From positions 1 through 64,000 of the forward strand of contig NZ_SWBO01000008.1 of the NCBI RefSeq assembly GCF_005116475.1: a DNA stretch of 64,000 nt. The letters are read 5' to 3'. The first letter of the stretch is position 1. Each line of letters opens with the position of its first letter. Positions 38,644 to 47,618 of this stretch are shown piece by piece. The notes under the pieces were generated by a model. The model searched no databases, was not told the DNA's origin, and was given only the letters and a program-made list of their open reading frames with translations. The DNA comes from Pedobacter cryotolerans. GTDB taxonomy: Bacteria > Bacteroidota > Bacteroidia > Sphingobacteriales > Sphingobacteriaceae. A program made the translations under genes and the position numbers.

Positions 38644-39621
38644 TTGCAGCCGAAAAAAAAAGCCATCCTAATTTCACTTTGTGTGAGCATTGTTTTAATG
38701 CTAGCCAAATTTGTTGCTTATTTTATTACCAACTCTAATGCCATTTTAACCGATGCTGCAGAAAGTATTGTAAATGTAATTGCTAGTGCATTTGCTTTTT
38801 ATAGCATTTATTTAAGTACGTTACCTAAGGATGAAAATCATCCGTATGGACATGGAAAAGTTGAGTTTTTTTCTGCTTTTGTAGAGGGTGTTTTAATTGG
38901 TATAGCCGGAATAATTATCATTTTTAAGTCTAGTTACGATTTTTTTTATCCGAAAGAAATTAAACAACTTTTTGATGGAGCAATAATTATAGCCATAACA
39001 GGCATCATTAATTTGGCAATAGGCTTTTATTTAATAAAAACTGGGAAAAGGCATAGATCTTTAACTTTAGAAGCAGATGGTAAACATCTATTAACTGATG
39101 CGATAAGCAGTGCTGGATTAGTAATCGGTATTATCATTATTTATACAACTCAAATATTTTGGCTAGATAGTGCGATATCAATTGCTTTAGGTTGTTACAT
39201 CGTATTTAATGGTTATAAGCTAACACGAAAATCGGTTGGTGGCTTAATGGATGAAAGTAACATAGAATTGGTTAAAGATATTGTAGTGATTTTACAAGAA
39301 AATAGACAAGAAAGTTGGATTGATGTACATAATTTGCGAGCACAGCAGTACGGTCCAGACTTACATATTGATTGCCATGTTACGCTTCCATATTATTTCG
39401 ATTTAAATGAAGTTCATCAACAAATATCCAATATCGATCAATTGATTAATGTTTCAGGATCTCATGAAACTGAGCTTTTTATACATGCAGACCCTTGCTT
39501 GCCTGCTTGCTGTAATTACTGCAAAATGCCTAACTGCAAGGTAAGGCAAGAAGATTTTAAAAGAGAAATAGGTTGGAACATGGAAAACGTTACTAAAAAC
39601 CAAAAACACTTTAGCCAATGA
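38644..39621 (+). CDS. Cation diffusion facilitator family metal efflux transporter
   Basis: The product is 325 residues from a TTG start (MQPKKKAILIS). The first ATG in frame would cut into TM1, so TTG is preferred. Six TM segments lie in the first 200 residues. Metal-site motifs are ILTDAAES in TM2, HPYGHGKVEFFSA after it and LLTDAISS in TM5. The cytoplasmic C-terminal domain ends in a Cys-rich stretch (CLPACCNYCKMPNC, about 287-300). It exports Zn, Fe, Mn or Co by proton antiport; the metal is not decided by sequence. Its stop overlaps the Nudix gene by 4 bp, and it leads a five-gene operon to 42804. Confidence 0.93.
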   Translation: MQPKKKAILISLCVSIVLMLAKFVAYFITNSNAILTDAAESIVNVIASAFAFYSIYLSTLPKDENHPYGHGKVEFFSAFVEGVLIGIAGIIIIFKSSYDFFYPKEIKQLFDGAIIIAITGIINLAIGFYLIKTGKRHRSLTLEADGKHLLTDAISSAGLVIGIIIIYTTQIFWLDSAISIALGCYIVFNGYKLTRKSVGGLMDESNIELVKDIVVILQENRQESWIDVHNLRAQQYGPDLHIDCHVTLPYYFDLNEVHQQISNIDQLINVSGSHETELFIHADPCLPACCNYCKMPNCKVRQEDFKREIGWNMENVTKNQKHFSQ

Positions 39622-40052
39622 GTTATTTTAACCTAAGGGTTTATGGATTGCTAATAAATAACCGAAATGAGGTTTTGGTAAGTGATGAGTTTGAATATGC
39701 TCAGTGTTTTTCGAAATTTCCAGGTGGTGGTGTTGAGTTAGGCGAAGGTTTAATTGATGCCTTAAAACGCGAATTTGTAGAAGAATGCACAGCCGAGATA
39801 GAAGTTATCGAACATTTTTACACAACAGATTTTTACGAAAAATCATCATTTAATGATAGTCAGGTAATTAGTGTTTACTATTTAATAAAGGAAATAAAAC
39901 CCTTAACATTAAAGTTTAAAACGCAAGTTTTTGATTTCGACGAAGGTTCTTGTCAATCTTTTAGATGGATTAAAATTGATGATTTAAAAGCTGATGATGT
40001 AACTTTTAAAACCGATAAAACAGTAGTTGAAATGTTAAAAAAGAGAATTTAA
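39618..40052 (+). CDS. Nudix hydrolase
   Basis: The product is 144 residues. The Nudix box is at about residues 36-58: GGGVELGEGLIDALKREFVE followed by ECTA. It has the REFVEE core and all the metal-binding glutamates, but Thr replaces the usual Gly near the end. N-terminal YFNLRVYGLLINNRNEVLVS is typical of small Nudix proteins. Substrate is unknown; nucleoside diphosphates linked to another group are usual. It overlaps the efflux gene by 4 bp (ATGA) and ends 3 bp before the CPBP gene. Confidence 0.9.
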   Translation: MSYFNLRVYGLLINNRNEVLVSDEFEYAQCFSKFPGGGVELGEGLIDALKREFVEECTAEIEVIEHFYTTDFYEKSSFNDSQVISVYYLIKEIKPLTLKFKTQVFDFDEGSCQSFRWIKIDDLKADDVTFKTDKTVVEMLKKRI

Positions 40053-40055
40053 GAA

Positions 40056-40919
40056 ATGGGAGAAAGGATACTGCATAACATAATGCCACTGCTAAAGATC
40101 ATTCTATTTATATTTTTCATCTTTATCTGTTTATTGCCATTTGGATTGATTGCTCAAATGGAGTTTATCACCATCCCAAAAGATTCTATATTATCTGATT
40201 TGGTTTTAGAAGGAGCATTGGTTATTGTTGTTATTTCAGCATTACTGATGATGTTCCAAACTTTTCCAACTATAAATTTTAAAGATGTTTTTGTTGAAAA
40301 AGAGCATGCTTTAAGTGGGTTTTTAAAAGGTACTGGAATCGGTTTAATTCTCATTTTAATAGCAGGAGCAATATTATTTTTATTAGGCTTTGTAGATTTT
40401 AGCTTAGGGAAAATTAGTGTTGCTGTTTTTTTAGGATATTTATTATTTTTTCTACTAGTATCCGTATTCGAAGAGTTGATGTTTAGAACAATCCCATTAT
40501 TTGTTTTTGCAGAGCGATATCATTTTCTTTTTGCCATCATCATTAACGGATTACTTTTTGGCTTTGTACACATGAGTAATCCAGGTTTTACTTGGTTAGC
40601 CATGCTGAATATTACTTTGGCTGGTGCATTATTTTCGATTTTCACCTTGTTAAAGAAAAATATAAGTTGGGCAATTGGTATCCATTTTAGTTGGAATTTT
40701 GCGCAAGGTACTTTGTTAGGTTACAAAGTAAGTGGTACTAATTCTCCAGGTTTGCTAACAGCTAAACCAGTTGGTGACGAATATTTATCTGGTGGTACTT
40801 TTGGCATAGAGGGTTCTATTTTTTGTTCAATCCTATTAATTTTGCTAATTATATGGTTGCTTGTAAAAAACAAATTTGAACCCATAATGCCTAAAGAAAA
40901 TTTAATAGTAGAGGAATAG
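40056..40919 (+). CDS. CPBP family intramembrane glutamic protease
   Basis: The product is 287 residues with about seven TM segments. The Abi/CPBP motifs are present: EELMFR (about 138-143), the FGFVHMSN histidine (about 170) and HFSWNF (about 212). The family cleaves membrane substrates such as prenylated or bacteriocin-type peptides, or has self-immunity roles. Met10 (MPLLKII) is an alternative start just before TM1. It is separated from Nudix and bioA genes by 3 bp each, so it is translationally coupled. Confidence 0.9.
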   Translation: MGERILHNIMPLLKIILFIFFIFICLLPFGLIAQMEFITIPKDSILSDLVLEGALVIVVISALLMMFQTFPTINFKDVFVEKEHALSGFLKGTGIGLILILIAGAILFLLGFVDFSLGKISVAVFLGYLLFFLLVSVFEELMFRTIPLFVFAERYHFLFAIIINGLLFGFVHMSNPGFTWLAMLNITLAGALFSIFTLLKKNISWAIGIHFSWNFAQGTLLGYKVSGTNSPGLLTAKPVGDEYLSGGTFGIEGSIFCSILLILLIIWLLVKNKFEPIMPKENLIVEE

Positions 40920-40922
40920 CAC

Positions 40923-42191
40923 ATGAGTTTAATAGAAAGAGATCAAAAGGTAATCTGGCATCCTTACACGCAAATGAAAAATGCACAGCAGCCAATTCCT
41001 ATAAAAAGGGGAGAAGGTGTGTATTTGTTTGATGAGGATGGTAATAAATATATAGATGCAGTTTCTTCTTGGTGGGTAAATATTCATGGTCATGCACACC
41101 CACATATTGCACAAAAAGTTGCTAAACAATTAACAGAGTTAGAACATGTAATTTTTGCAGGTTTTACACATGAGCCAGCCGTGCAATTAGCAGAAAGACT
41201 TTTGCCATTATTGCCTGGTAAACAAGAAAAGGTTTTTTATACCGATAATGGTTCAACAGCTGTTGAGGTAGCATTGAAGATGTGTTTGCAGTATTGGAGC
41301 AACTCAGGACATACTAAAAAAACTAAAATATTAGCGTTTAAAGATGCTTACCATGGCGATACATTTGGCGCTATGTCTGTTAGTGGTAGAAGCATTTTTA
41401 CCAATCCTTTTAATGAGTTATTGTTTGATGTTGAGTTTATAGATTTGCCAAATGCTGGTAATATTGAAAATCTCAAATCTCAAATCTCAAATCTCAAATC
41501 TCAGTTGTGTTGTTTCATTTTCGAACCTTTAATTTTGGGTGCTAGCGGAATGCTAATGTATGAGGCTAAATATCTCGATGAACTTTTAGCTGCCTGCAAA
41601 GCGAATGATATTTTAACCATTGCCGATGAAGTAATGACGGGATTTGGTAGAACAGGAACTTATTTTGCGTGCGAACAACTAAGCAATAACCCAGATATTT
41701 TTTGCTTAAGTAAAGGTTTAACTGGCGGCACTATGCCATTGGGTGTAACCACCTGTAACCATAAAATATTTGAGGCTTTTTTAAGTGAAGATAAATTGAA
41801 AACCTTATATCACGGGCATTCCTTTACCGCTAATCCGGTGGCATGTGCTGCTTCGTTGGCAAGTTTAGATATTTTATTAGCGCCAGAAACTTTAGCCAAC
41901 ATCAAAAGAATAGAAAACCAGCATCAGCAGTTTTTTAAGCAAATAGAAAAACATCCAAAAGTTAAAACAATTCGTCAAACTGGAACCATTATAGCAATAG
42001 AATGGCAAACAGGTGATGATACTTCTTATTTAAATGGCTTAAGAGATCAACTTTACAATTATTTTTTAAATAAAGGGATCATCCTTCGTCCTTTAGGTAA
42101 CATCATTTATATCTTACCTCCTTATGTCATTTCAAATGATGATTTGGCGTACATTTACAATTCAATACAACAAGCTTTAGAAGAAATTTAA
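40923..42191 (+). CDS. bioA: Adenosylmethionine-8-amino-7-oxononanoate transaminase
   Basis: The product is 422 residues. It opens with LIERDQKVIWHPYTQMKN, a BioA hallmark (SAM and KAPA binding). SSWWVNIHGHAHPHI, the PLP-phosphate region GSTAVEVALKM, IADEVMTGFGRTG with the PLP aspartate, and SKGLTGGTMPLG with the Schiff-base lysine are present. It converts KAPA to DAPA in biotin synthesis. Codons 182-194 are encoded by five perfect 7-nt AAATCTC units (41468-41502), giving the linker NLKSQISNLKSQ. bioF and bioD are at 58485-60221. It is followed after 1 bp by the ferritin-like gene. Confidence 0.95.
   Translation: MSLIERDQKVIWHPYTQMKNAQQPIPIKRGEGVYLFDEDGNKYIDAVSSWWVNIHGHAHPHIAQKVAKQLTELEHVIFAGFTHEPAVQLAERLLPLLPGKQEKVFYTDNGSTAVEVALKMCLQYWSNSGHTKKTKILAFKDAYHGDTFGAMSVSGRSIFTNPFNELLFDVEFIDLPNAGNIENLKSQISNLKSQLCCFIFEPLILGASGMLMYEAKYLDELLAACKANDILTIADEVMTGFGRTGTYFACEQLSNNPDIFCLSKGLTGGTMPLGVTTCNHKIFEAFLSEDKLKTLYHGHSFTANPVACAASLASLDILLAPETLANIKRIENQHQQFFKQIEKHPKVKTIRQTGTIIAIEWQTGDDTSYLNGLRDQLYNYFLNKGIILRPLGNIIYILPPYVISNDDLAYIYNSIQQALEEI
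41468..41502 (+). repeat. Five tandem 7-nt repeats inside bioA
   Basis: AAATCTC occurs five times without interruption. Because 7 is not a multiple of 3, change by one or two units would shift the bioA frame; change by three would not. The same motif makes up the intergenic hairpins near trpS, queA and recQ. Confidence 0.95.
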
Positions 42192-42192
42192 T

Positions 42193-42804
42193 ATGCAATT
42201 AGTCTCAGTTTTAGAAAATATAGTTAGCGATAATATCTTGCATTCCAAGTGGTTAAATACTTTGTCTTATATGGAAAATGCAGGTGCTAAAAAGATATCA
42301 GCATCAGAACATAAAGAAGAAGTTACTTTATTGATTTTAAAACATGCTGCAGAAGAACATCGCCATGCTTATTACCTTAAAAAACAGTTAGCAAAGCTCG
42401 ATGAAAATGTATGTAAAACCTATAGCAATGCAGAGTTGTTAGCACCTAACCACACTAAATATTACCTTAACAACCTAGATGTTAAAGTTTGTAGGTATTT
42501 AAAACAACATTTCAATTTATCAGGTTACGATTTAAAATTCGCTGCTTACTTATTTGTTACTTATGCTATAGAAGTTAGGGCAGATGAACTTTATCCTATT
42601 TACCAAGATATTTTAACTGCTAAGCAAAGTCGCGTAACAGTTAAATCTATTATTTTAGAAGAAGAAGGTCATCTGGAAGAGATGCTCAATCAATTAAGAG
42701 AGTTCTCTCTTGACTGGGAAAAACATGCAAACGAAATCATTAAAATTGAGCAGCAAATGTTTACAGATTGGATGATGGGTTTGGAAATGGAGATTGCTAG
42801 TTAA
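42193..42804 (+). CDS. Ferritin-like diiron protein, unknown function
   Basis: The product is 203 residues and all-helical in appearance. It has a complete set of diiron ligands: Glu28 in helix 1 (SYMENAG), Glu55 and His58 in AEEHRHA, a Glu in YAIEVRADELY, and ExxH in LEEEGHLEEM. This is the E/ExxH/E/ExxH plan of ferritin-like oxidases and oxygenases. I cannot place it in a named family. It begins one base after the bioA stop and ends the operon that starts with the cation transporter. A redox or oxygenase role tied to biotin or to iron handling is inference. Confidence 0.8.
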   Translation: MQLVSVLENIVSDNILHSKWLNTLSYMENAGAKKISASEHKEEVTLLILKHAAEEHRHAYYLKKQLAKLDENVCKTYSNAELLAPNHTKYYLNNLDVKVCRYLKQHFNLSGYDLKFAAYLFVTYAIEVRADELYPIYQDILTAKQSRVTVKSIILEEEGHLEEMLNQLREFSLDWEKHANEIIKIEQQMFTDWMMGLEMEIAS

Positions 42805-42831
42805 GATTTTATTTTTGAAGGTAATATTAGA

Positions 42832-43296
42832 TTAGCACAACACAGTTTGCTTTTCAGCTACTTCCTTAATCACTCTATTTCTTTCGACTAGCAAATTAGT
42901 CATGTATTTCTTCAAAATAATTCTATTAAATAATTTCCCAAATATTCCATAAGGTACACCATAAGTAAACACATCTTTCATTAAAACTATTCCATCTGTT
43001 TCTTCAAAAAAATGATCATGTTTGATAAAACTAAAAGCGCCTTTTACCATACAATCTTGAAAGTATAATGGCTCTTTTAGCTTGGTTATTTTAGAACTTA
43101 AGGTTTGATAAATACCAAAATGTTTAGCTCGCCAAGTTACTTCGTCACCTAGCTCGCATAAACCACTTGTTTTACCCGCAATTGCCTTTTCATTTGTTTT
43201 TGCGGTAGATAACTGATGAATATCTATACTTCTTGCACAATTAAATACCATTTGGATAGGAGCATTGATGGAGGTTAAGAGAATTATTTCAGTCAT
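42832..43296 (-). CDS. SRPBCC-fold protein (START-like)
   Basis: The product is 154 residues. It begins TEIILLTSINAPIQMVFNCA, the usual first strand and helix of SRPBCC proteins, with WRAKHFGIYQTLSSKI and GAFSFIKHDHFF in the sheet region. These proteins bind hydrophobic ligands in a deep cavity. The ligand is unknown. It is convergent with the ferritin-like gene. Confidence 0.78.
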   Translation of the reverse strand: MTEIILLTSINAPIQMVFNCARSIDIHQLSTAKTNEKAIAGKTSGLCELGDEVTWRAKHFGIYQTLSSKITKLKEPLYFQDCMVKGAFSFIKHDHFFEETDGIVLMKDVFTYGVPYGIFGKLFNRIILKKYMTNLLVERNRVIKEVAEKQTVLC

Positions 43297-43370
43297 TTTT
43301 ATTTAATGCTTTTGCGACCTTATTTAATTGCAAATCTTTTATGAGGTGATATTTTTCTTGATATATAATT

Positions 43371-44192
43371 TTATTTTAACTTTTGAATAGACTTGTTATC
43401 AATCAAGGATTTCATTTGTGTTATTGCTAATTGATTTAATTTATCCAACCTATCTGCTTGAATAAGCTTTTGATCAATTAACATGGCATTAATACTTTCT
43501 AAATTAGATAAAACCACAAGTTGTTCAATAGTAGCTTCATCGCGAATATTTCCTTTTTTATTAGGATTTTCTTCTCTCCACTGCTTTGCTGTCTTTTCAA
43601 AAAGCGCAACGTTTAATAAATCTGCTTCATTACTATAAATGAAACTCCTCTGTTCGGCAGTTATACCTTTTGGAATTAGATTAAGTTTGATTGCATCTGT
43701 ATGGATATGGTAATTTACTTTTGCAAGTGTGCGCTGAAAACTCCATTGCAAATTTAGCCTATTTCCCTCATCATCTTTTAATCTTTGAAATTCTTTTATT
43801 AAAAAGAGTTTAAATCCAGCAGATATCCAAGAGGCAAATTCGAAAGCAATATCTTTGTGAGCATAAGTTCCACCTTTATTACCCAATTTAGAAATAATTC
43901 CAATTGCATTTGTTTTTTCAATCCATTTCGTTGGTGATAGTGTAAAAGAATTACTTCCAGCTTCAAATAATAAGGAGTCGAATTCGACCCCTTTAAATTT
44001 CTGGTTATTAATTTGTTCCCATAACCCTAAAAATTCAATTACATTTCTAGAACGCATCCAATTTTTTACCACATCCTTTGGTTCATTTGGATTTTTATTA
44101 CGAGCAATGTCTGTTAATGAAATATAATCAGAATTATCAATGATGGTTATTGAAATCTGTAAACCTTGAACATCAATGGTGTTATTTTTCAT
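43371..44192 (-). CDS. KilA-N domain protein
   Basis: The product is 273 residues. The N-terminal KilA-N domain spans about residues 1-130 (YISLTDIARNKNPNEPKDVVKNWMRS, KTNAIGIISKLGNKGGTYAHKDIAFEFASWIS are its typical parts). The C-terminal half is helical and charged (about 140-273). KilA-N is a DNA-binding domain best known from phages and large viruses but also found as single genes in Bacteroidota chromosomes. No other phage gene is near. The role is unknown; transcriptional or anti-phage control is possible. It follows the amidohydrolase gene on the same strand after 98 bp. Confidence 0.87.
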   Translation of the reverse strand: MKNNTIDVQGLQISITIIDNSDYISLTDIARNKNPNEPKDVVKNWMRSRNVIEFLGLWEQINNQKFKGVEFDSLLFEAGSNSFTLSPTKWIEKTNAIGIISKLGNKGGTYAHKDIAFEFASWISAGFKLFLIKEFQRLKDDEGNRLNLQWSFQRTLAKVNYHIHTDAIKLNLIPKGITAEQRSFIYSNEADLLNVALFEKTAKQWREENPNKKGNIRDEATIEQLVVLSNLESINAMLIDQKLIQADRLDKLNQLAITQMKSLIDNKSIQKLK

Positions 44193-44290
44193 AACTTTTT
44201 CGTTTAAACTATACTATGATCTTGCTATCGAACAATTATAAAAAGCGTTCTATAATGATCTTTTATGGATTATTCCTATAAAAAAAAATT

Positions 44291-47200
44291 CTAATCACAA
44301 TTCGGTATGGTAAACGTCCAAGTTTCTGACATTTTATATGGAATTGAAAAGGCCACACCTCTATCTAACTCAAACCATAATTTCGATCTAACTTTTTCTC
44401 TGGTGCCAGTTTCATTCATGGTCATGCTATCGTACAATCTACCATTTACCATTACATATTTGATTTTTTCAGAGTTTCTAATATCGTCCAAAGGATTATA
44501 ATCCATTACTATTAAATCGCCTAATTTACCAACTTCTAAAGAGCCAATTTCTTTATCCATTCCTAAATATGAAGCGCCATTTAATGTAGCATTACGAATA
44601 GCTTGCAATGGCGTTGCACCACCTTGTACAAACATCCAAAGTTCCCAATGTGCACCTAAACCTTGTATTTGCCCGTGAGCACCTAAGTTAACTTTTGTTC
44701 CAGCGTCAGATAATTGTTTCACTGCTTTTGCTACCTCAATATGTCCATAATCACCATATTCAGATGTCGTTCTTCTTCTTGATCTTGCATCTATAATCGC
44801 TCTTGGCGTAAAACTTAATAAGCGCTCATTTTCCCAAACATTAGTTCTATCGTACCAATAATTTTCTCCCCATTGGCCACCATAAGCAACAATTAAAGTA
44901 GGCGTGTAGGCAACTTTGGTATTGCTCCAAAAGTTAACCACATCTTTATAGATCGGTGCAACCGGAATACTATGTTCAATACCTGTATGTCCATCAGCAA
45001 CCATATTCATATTATGAAAAAAGGTTGAACCTCCCTCTGGTACAACTTCCATTTTTAGCTGTCTTGCTGCCTCTAAAATTTGCTGGCGTTGGTCTCTGCG
45101 TGGTTGGTTGTATGATTTTACAGAAAATGCACCAACAGCTTTTAACCTTTTTAAATGCGATAAAGCATCTTCTAAACTATTAATTACCACTTTAAAATCG
45201 CCATCTGCTCCATATAAAATCGAACCTGTAGAATATAACCTTGGGCCAATCATTCTTCCAGTTTTAAGCATTTCGCTTTGGCTAAAAACCATTTCTGTAT
45301 TGCTACTCGGATCATGCGAAGTGGTAACGCCAAAACTTAAATTAGCCAAATATGACCAATCTTGCTGTGGACTAATTCCATCTGGACTCGTACGCAAATG
45401 CGCATGAACATCAATTATACCTGGCATAATTGTCTTTCCGTTCACTTCAACCACCTTCGCATCAGCTGGAATAATCACATCAGCAGTTTTACCAATTGCA
45501 ATAATTTTATTGTTTTCTAATAAGATTGTACCTTCTTCAATTACTTCATCACCTTTCATGGTGATAATTCTAGCACCTTTTAATGCTAACAATCCAGTTG
45601 GTGCATCTGCTTTTAATTTTAAGCCAATAGCTATACCAGCAGTATCTAATTCTGGTAAAACTTGTGGTGCTCCTTCAACAAAGTTGAAAGTATTTTTTAT
45701 TTCGCGATTGTAGTATTGCTCACCTAAAGTCCATAGTAATTTTTTGCTATCAGCGCTCCAATGTAAATAAGTACCAGCATCTTTTGTAACTTTAGCCAAA
45801 GGGATAGCTTTGTTGTTTGCAGATAAATCCATCGGAATACCTGTTGTAACCATAGGAGTGATGTAGGCGTTAAATAGTTCAGTAAATGCCATCCATTTTC
45901 CGTCTGGACTAGGTACAAACTGATTGGCATATTGTGAAGTGTAGTGGGTTCTTTCGCTACCGCCATTTAAATCCATGCTTTTAAATGCTTTTTTACCGGC
46001 ATCATATCCTTGGAAAAAAATTCGAGTATCATCAATATTAAACATCGGTTTTATACCGCTTTCGCTTATTAAAGTTTTAACTCCACCGTTTGCAGAAACC
46101 ACAAAAATACCAGTGTTTTTACCATAAGTTAAGCCTAAAGTTTCATTACCACTACCTTTTCTAAAAACAACTTTATCGCCTTTGTTTGAGAAAGTTGGTG
46201 CATAATAATATCCTTTTTCATCAGTTAATAAGATGGTTTTGCCAGATTTGATATCAGTTTTTTTAACAGCACCTTTAAATTCATCGCTCCAAGTAGTATA
46301 AACAATAAACTTTCCATCAGGACTAAATTTGGGCTCAAACTCAAAATCTAAACCATTAGTAACACGTTCTGGAACACCATTAGGCATTTCTTTTTTATAC
46401 AGATAACCAGCTGCATTAAATACCACCATTTTGCCATCGGGCGATGTAGTAAGTTGACGAATCATTTTAACAGTAATTTCTGGACTAAACACCTTTTGCT
46501 CAAACTGAACGGCCTGTTGCACCGTTTGTTGGCTAGTAACTTCAAAAGGAATTTCGTTAATCATCAAATTATCTAACTCAATCTGTTTGATTTTTCCTTT
46601 AGTGTAAAAAACAATTTTTTTAGAGTCTGGCGTCCAAGCAAAGTTGGGGTAAACTCCAAAAACCGCCCATGTTTCTTGCTGATCGTGCGTTAAATCTTCC
46701 GTTAATGGCCATTGCTCGCCAGTTTTAATATTTTGTATGTATAATGCAGATTTTAATCGAACACGTTTAACATAAGCCATGTATTTGCCATCGGGCGATA
46801 TTTGCGGACGAGCAGAACCACCTTGCTCTGCAATTAAATTGGTTAATTTTCCCGTAGTTAAATCCAGTTGTCTAATCGCATAAATTAGTCCATTAGGGTC
46901 TTTGCTATACTCGAAATTTGGACCTGGAGAAACATCTTCACTAAAATATAAGAATTTGCCATCTGGCGATACATTTGGTTCTCCAGCATCTTGCTGATCA
47001 TTTTTTCTTTTAGTTAACTGAACTCCGTCACCACCATAAATGCTATACATCCACATTTCGCCAGCACCTAAAGAACGTGAGCCGGTAAAATGTTTACGAG
47101 CAATAAAATATTCGCTATTTGGCATCCAAGTAGCATTGTTTAATAACCTGAAAGTTTCTTTGGTAATTTGTTTTTTATTTCCTCCTTCGCGGTCCATAAT

Positions 47201-47542
47201 CCAAATGTTATCTCCGTCACTTTTATCGCTTGTATAAGAAATATATTTTCCATTAGGGCTAAAACGAGGTTGTACATCAAATGCAATTCCTCCACTCAAT
47301 AATTTTGCCGGACCACCATTGATAGACATTTTATAAATATCACCCAATAAATCAAAAACAATTTCTTGCCCATCCGGACTAACATCCAGGTTCATCCAAG
47401 TACCTTCATCGGTGTTTATGGTAAAGGTTTTTGTTGGTCCTTTGTATTTTTCAATATCCCACTTTGTGGTTTCTTTTTTATCTTGAGCGGTTGCAGAAAG
47501 CGTAAGAAATAAACAGCTAGTAATGAGGAGAAATTTATTCAT
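44291..47542 (-). CDS. Secreted WD40-like propeller plus amidohydrolase
   Basis: The product is 1083 residues with a signal peptide ending at LSATAQ. About residues 40-620 form TolB-like PD40 blades (ISPDGKYMAYVKRV, FSPDGKFIVYTTW and others). The amidohydrolase domain follows from about 650, with the metal-binding GIIDVHAHLR, a VKSY lysine segment, IEHSIPV and LGAHGQIQGLGAH. GASYLGMDKEIGSLEVGKLGDLIVMDYNPL is the usual C-terminal block. Family members are metal-dependent hydrolases of imidazolone, peptide or related bonds. The substrate is unknown. Fused propeller-amidohydrolase proteins are frequent in Bacteroidota. Confidence 0.92.
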   Translation of the reverse strand: MNKFLLITSCLFLTLSATAQDKKETTKWDIEKYKGPTKTFTINTDEGTWMNLDVSPDGQEIVFDLLGDIYKMSINGGPAKLLSGGIAFDVQPRFSPNGKYISYTSDKSDGDNIWIMDREGGNKKQITKETFRLLNNATWMPNSEYFIARKHFTGSRSLGAGEMWMYSIYGGDGVQLTKRKNDQQDAGEPNVSPDGKFLYFSEDVSPGPNFEYSKDPNGLIYAIRQLDLTTGKLTNLIAEQGGSARPQISPDGKYMAYVKRVRLKSALYIQNIKTGEQWPLTEDLTHDQQETWAVFGVYPNFAWTPDSKKIVFYTKGKIKQIELDNLMINEIPFEVTSQQTVQQAVQFEQKVFSPEITVKMIRQLTTSPDGKMVVFNAAGYLYKKEMPNGVPERVTNGLDFEFEPKFSPDGKFIVYTTWSDEFKGAVKKTDIKSGKTILLTDEKGYYYAPTFSNKGDKVVFRKGSGNETLGLTYGKNTGIFVVSANGGVKTLISESGIKPMFNIDDTRIFFQGYDAGKKAFKSMDLNGGSERTHYTSQYANQFVPSPDGKWMAFTELFNAYITPMVTTGIPMDLSANNKAIPLAKVTKDAGTYLHWSADSKKLLWTLGEQYYNREIKNTFNFVEGAPQVLPELDTAGIAIGLKLKADAPTGLLALKGARIITMKGDEVIEEGTILLENNKIIAIGKTADVIIPADAKVVEVNGKTIMPGIIDVHAHLRTSPDGISPQQDWSYLANLSFGVTTSHDPSSNTEMVFSQSEMLKTGRMIGPRLYSTGSILYGADGDFKVVINSLEDALSHLKRLKAVGAFSVKSYNQPRRDQRQQILEAARQLKMEVVPEGGSTFFHNMNMVADGHTGIEHSIPVAPIYKDVVNFWSNTKVAYTPTLIVAYGGQWGENYWYDRTNVWENERLLSFTPRAIIDARSRRRTTSEYGDYGHIEVAKAVKQLSDAGTKVNLGAHGQIQGLGAHWELWMFVQGGATPLQAIRNATLNGASYLGMDKEIGSLEVGKLGDLIVMDYNPLDDIRNSEKIKYVMVNGRLYDSMTMNETGTREKVRSKLWFELDRGVAFSIPYKMSETWTFTIPNCD

Positions 47543-47596
47543 TTTAAGGATTTCGATTAATTAATTCGCAATTTAATAATATCGCTTCGTTTTTAT

Positions 47597-47604
47597 TAGT
47601 TTTG
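47597..47604 (+). promoter_or_regulatory. Putative TAnnTTTG promoter box of recQ
   Basis: TAGTTTTG ends 14 bp before the ATG at 47619. No clear -33 element. Confidence 0.42.
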
Positions 47605-47618
47605 ATGCTACCTTTTTT

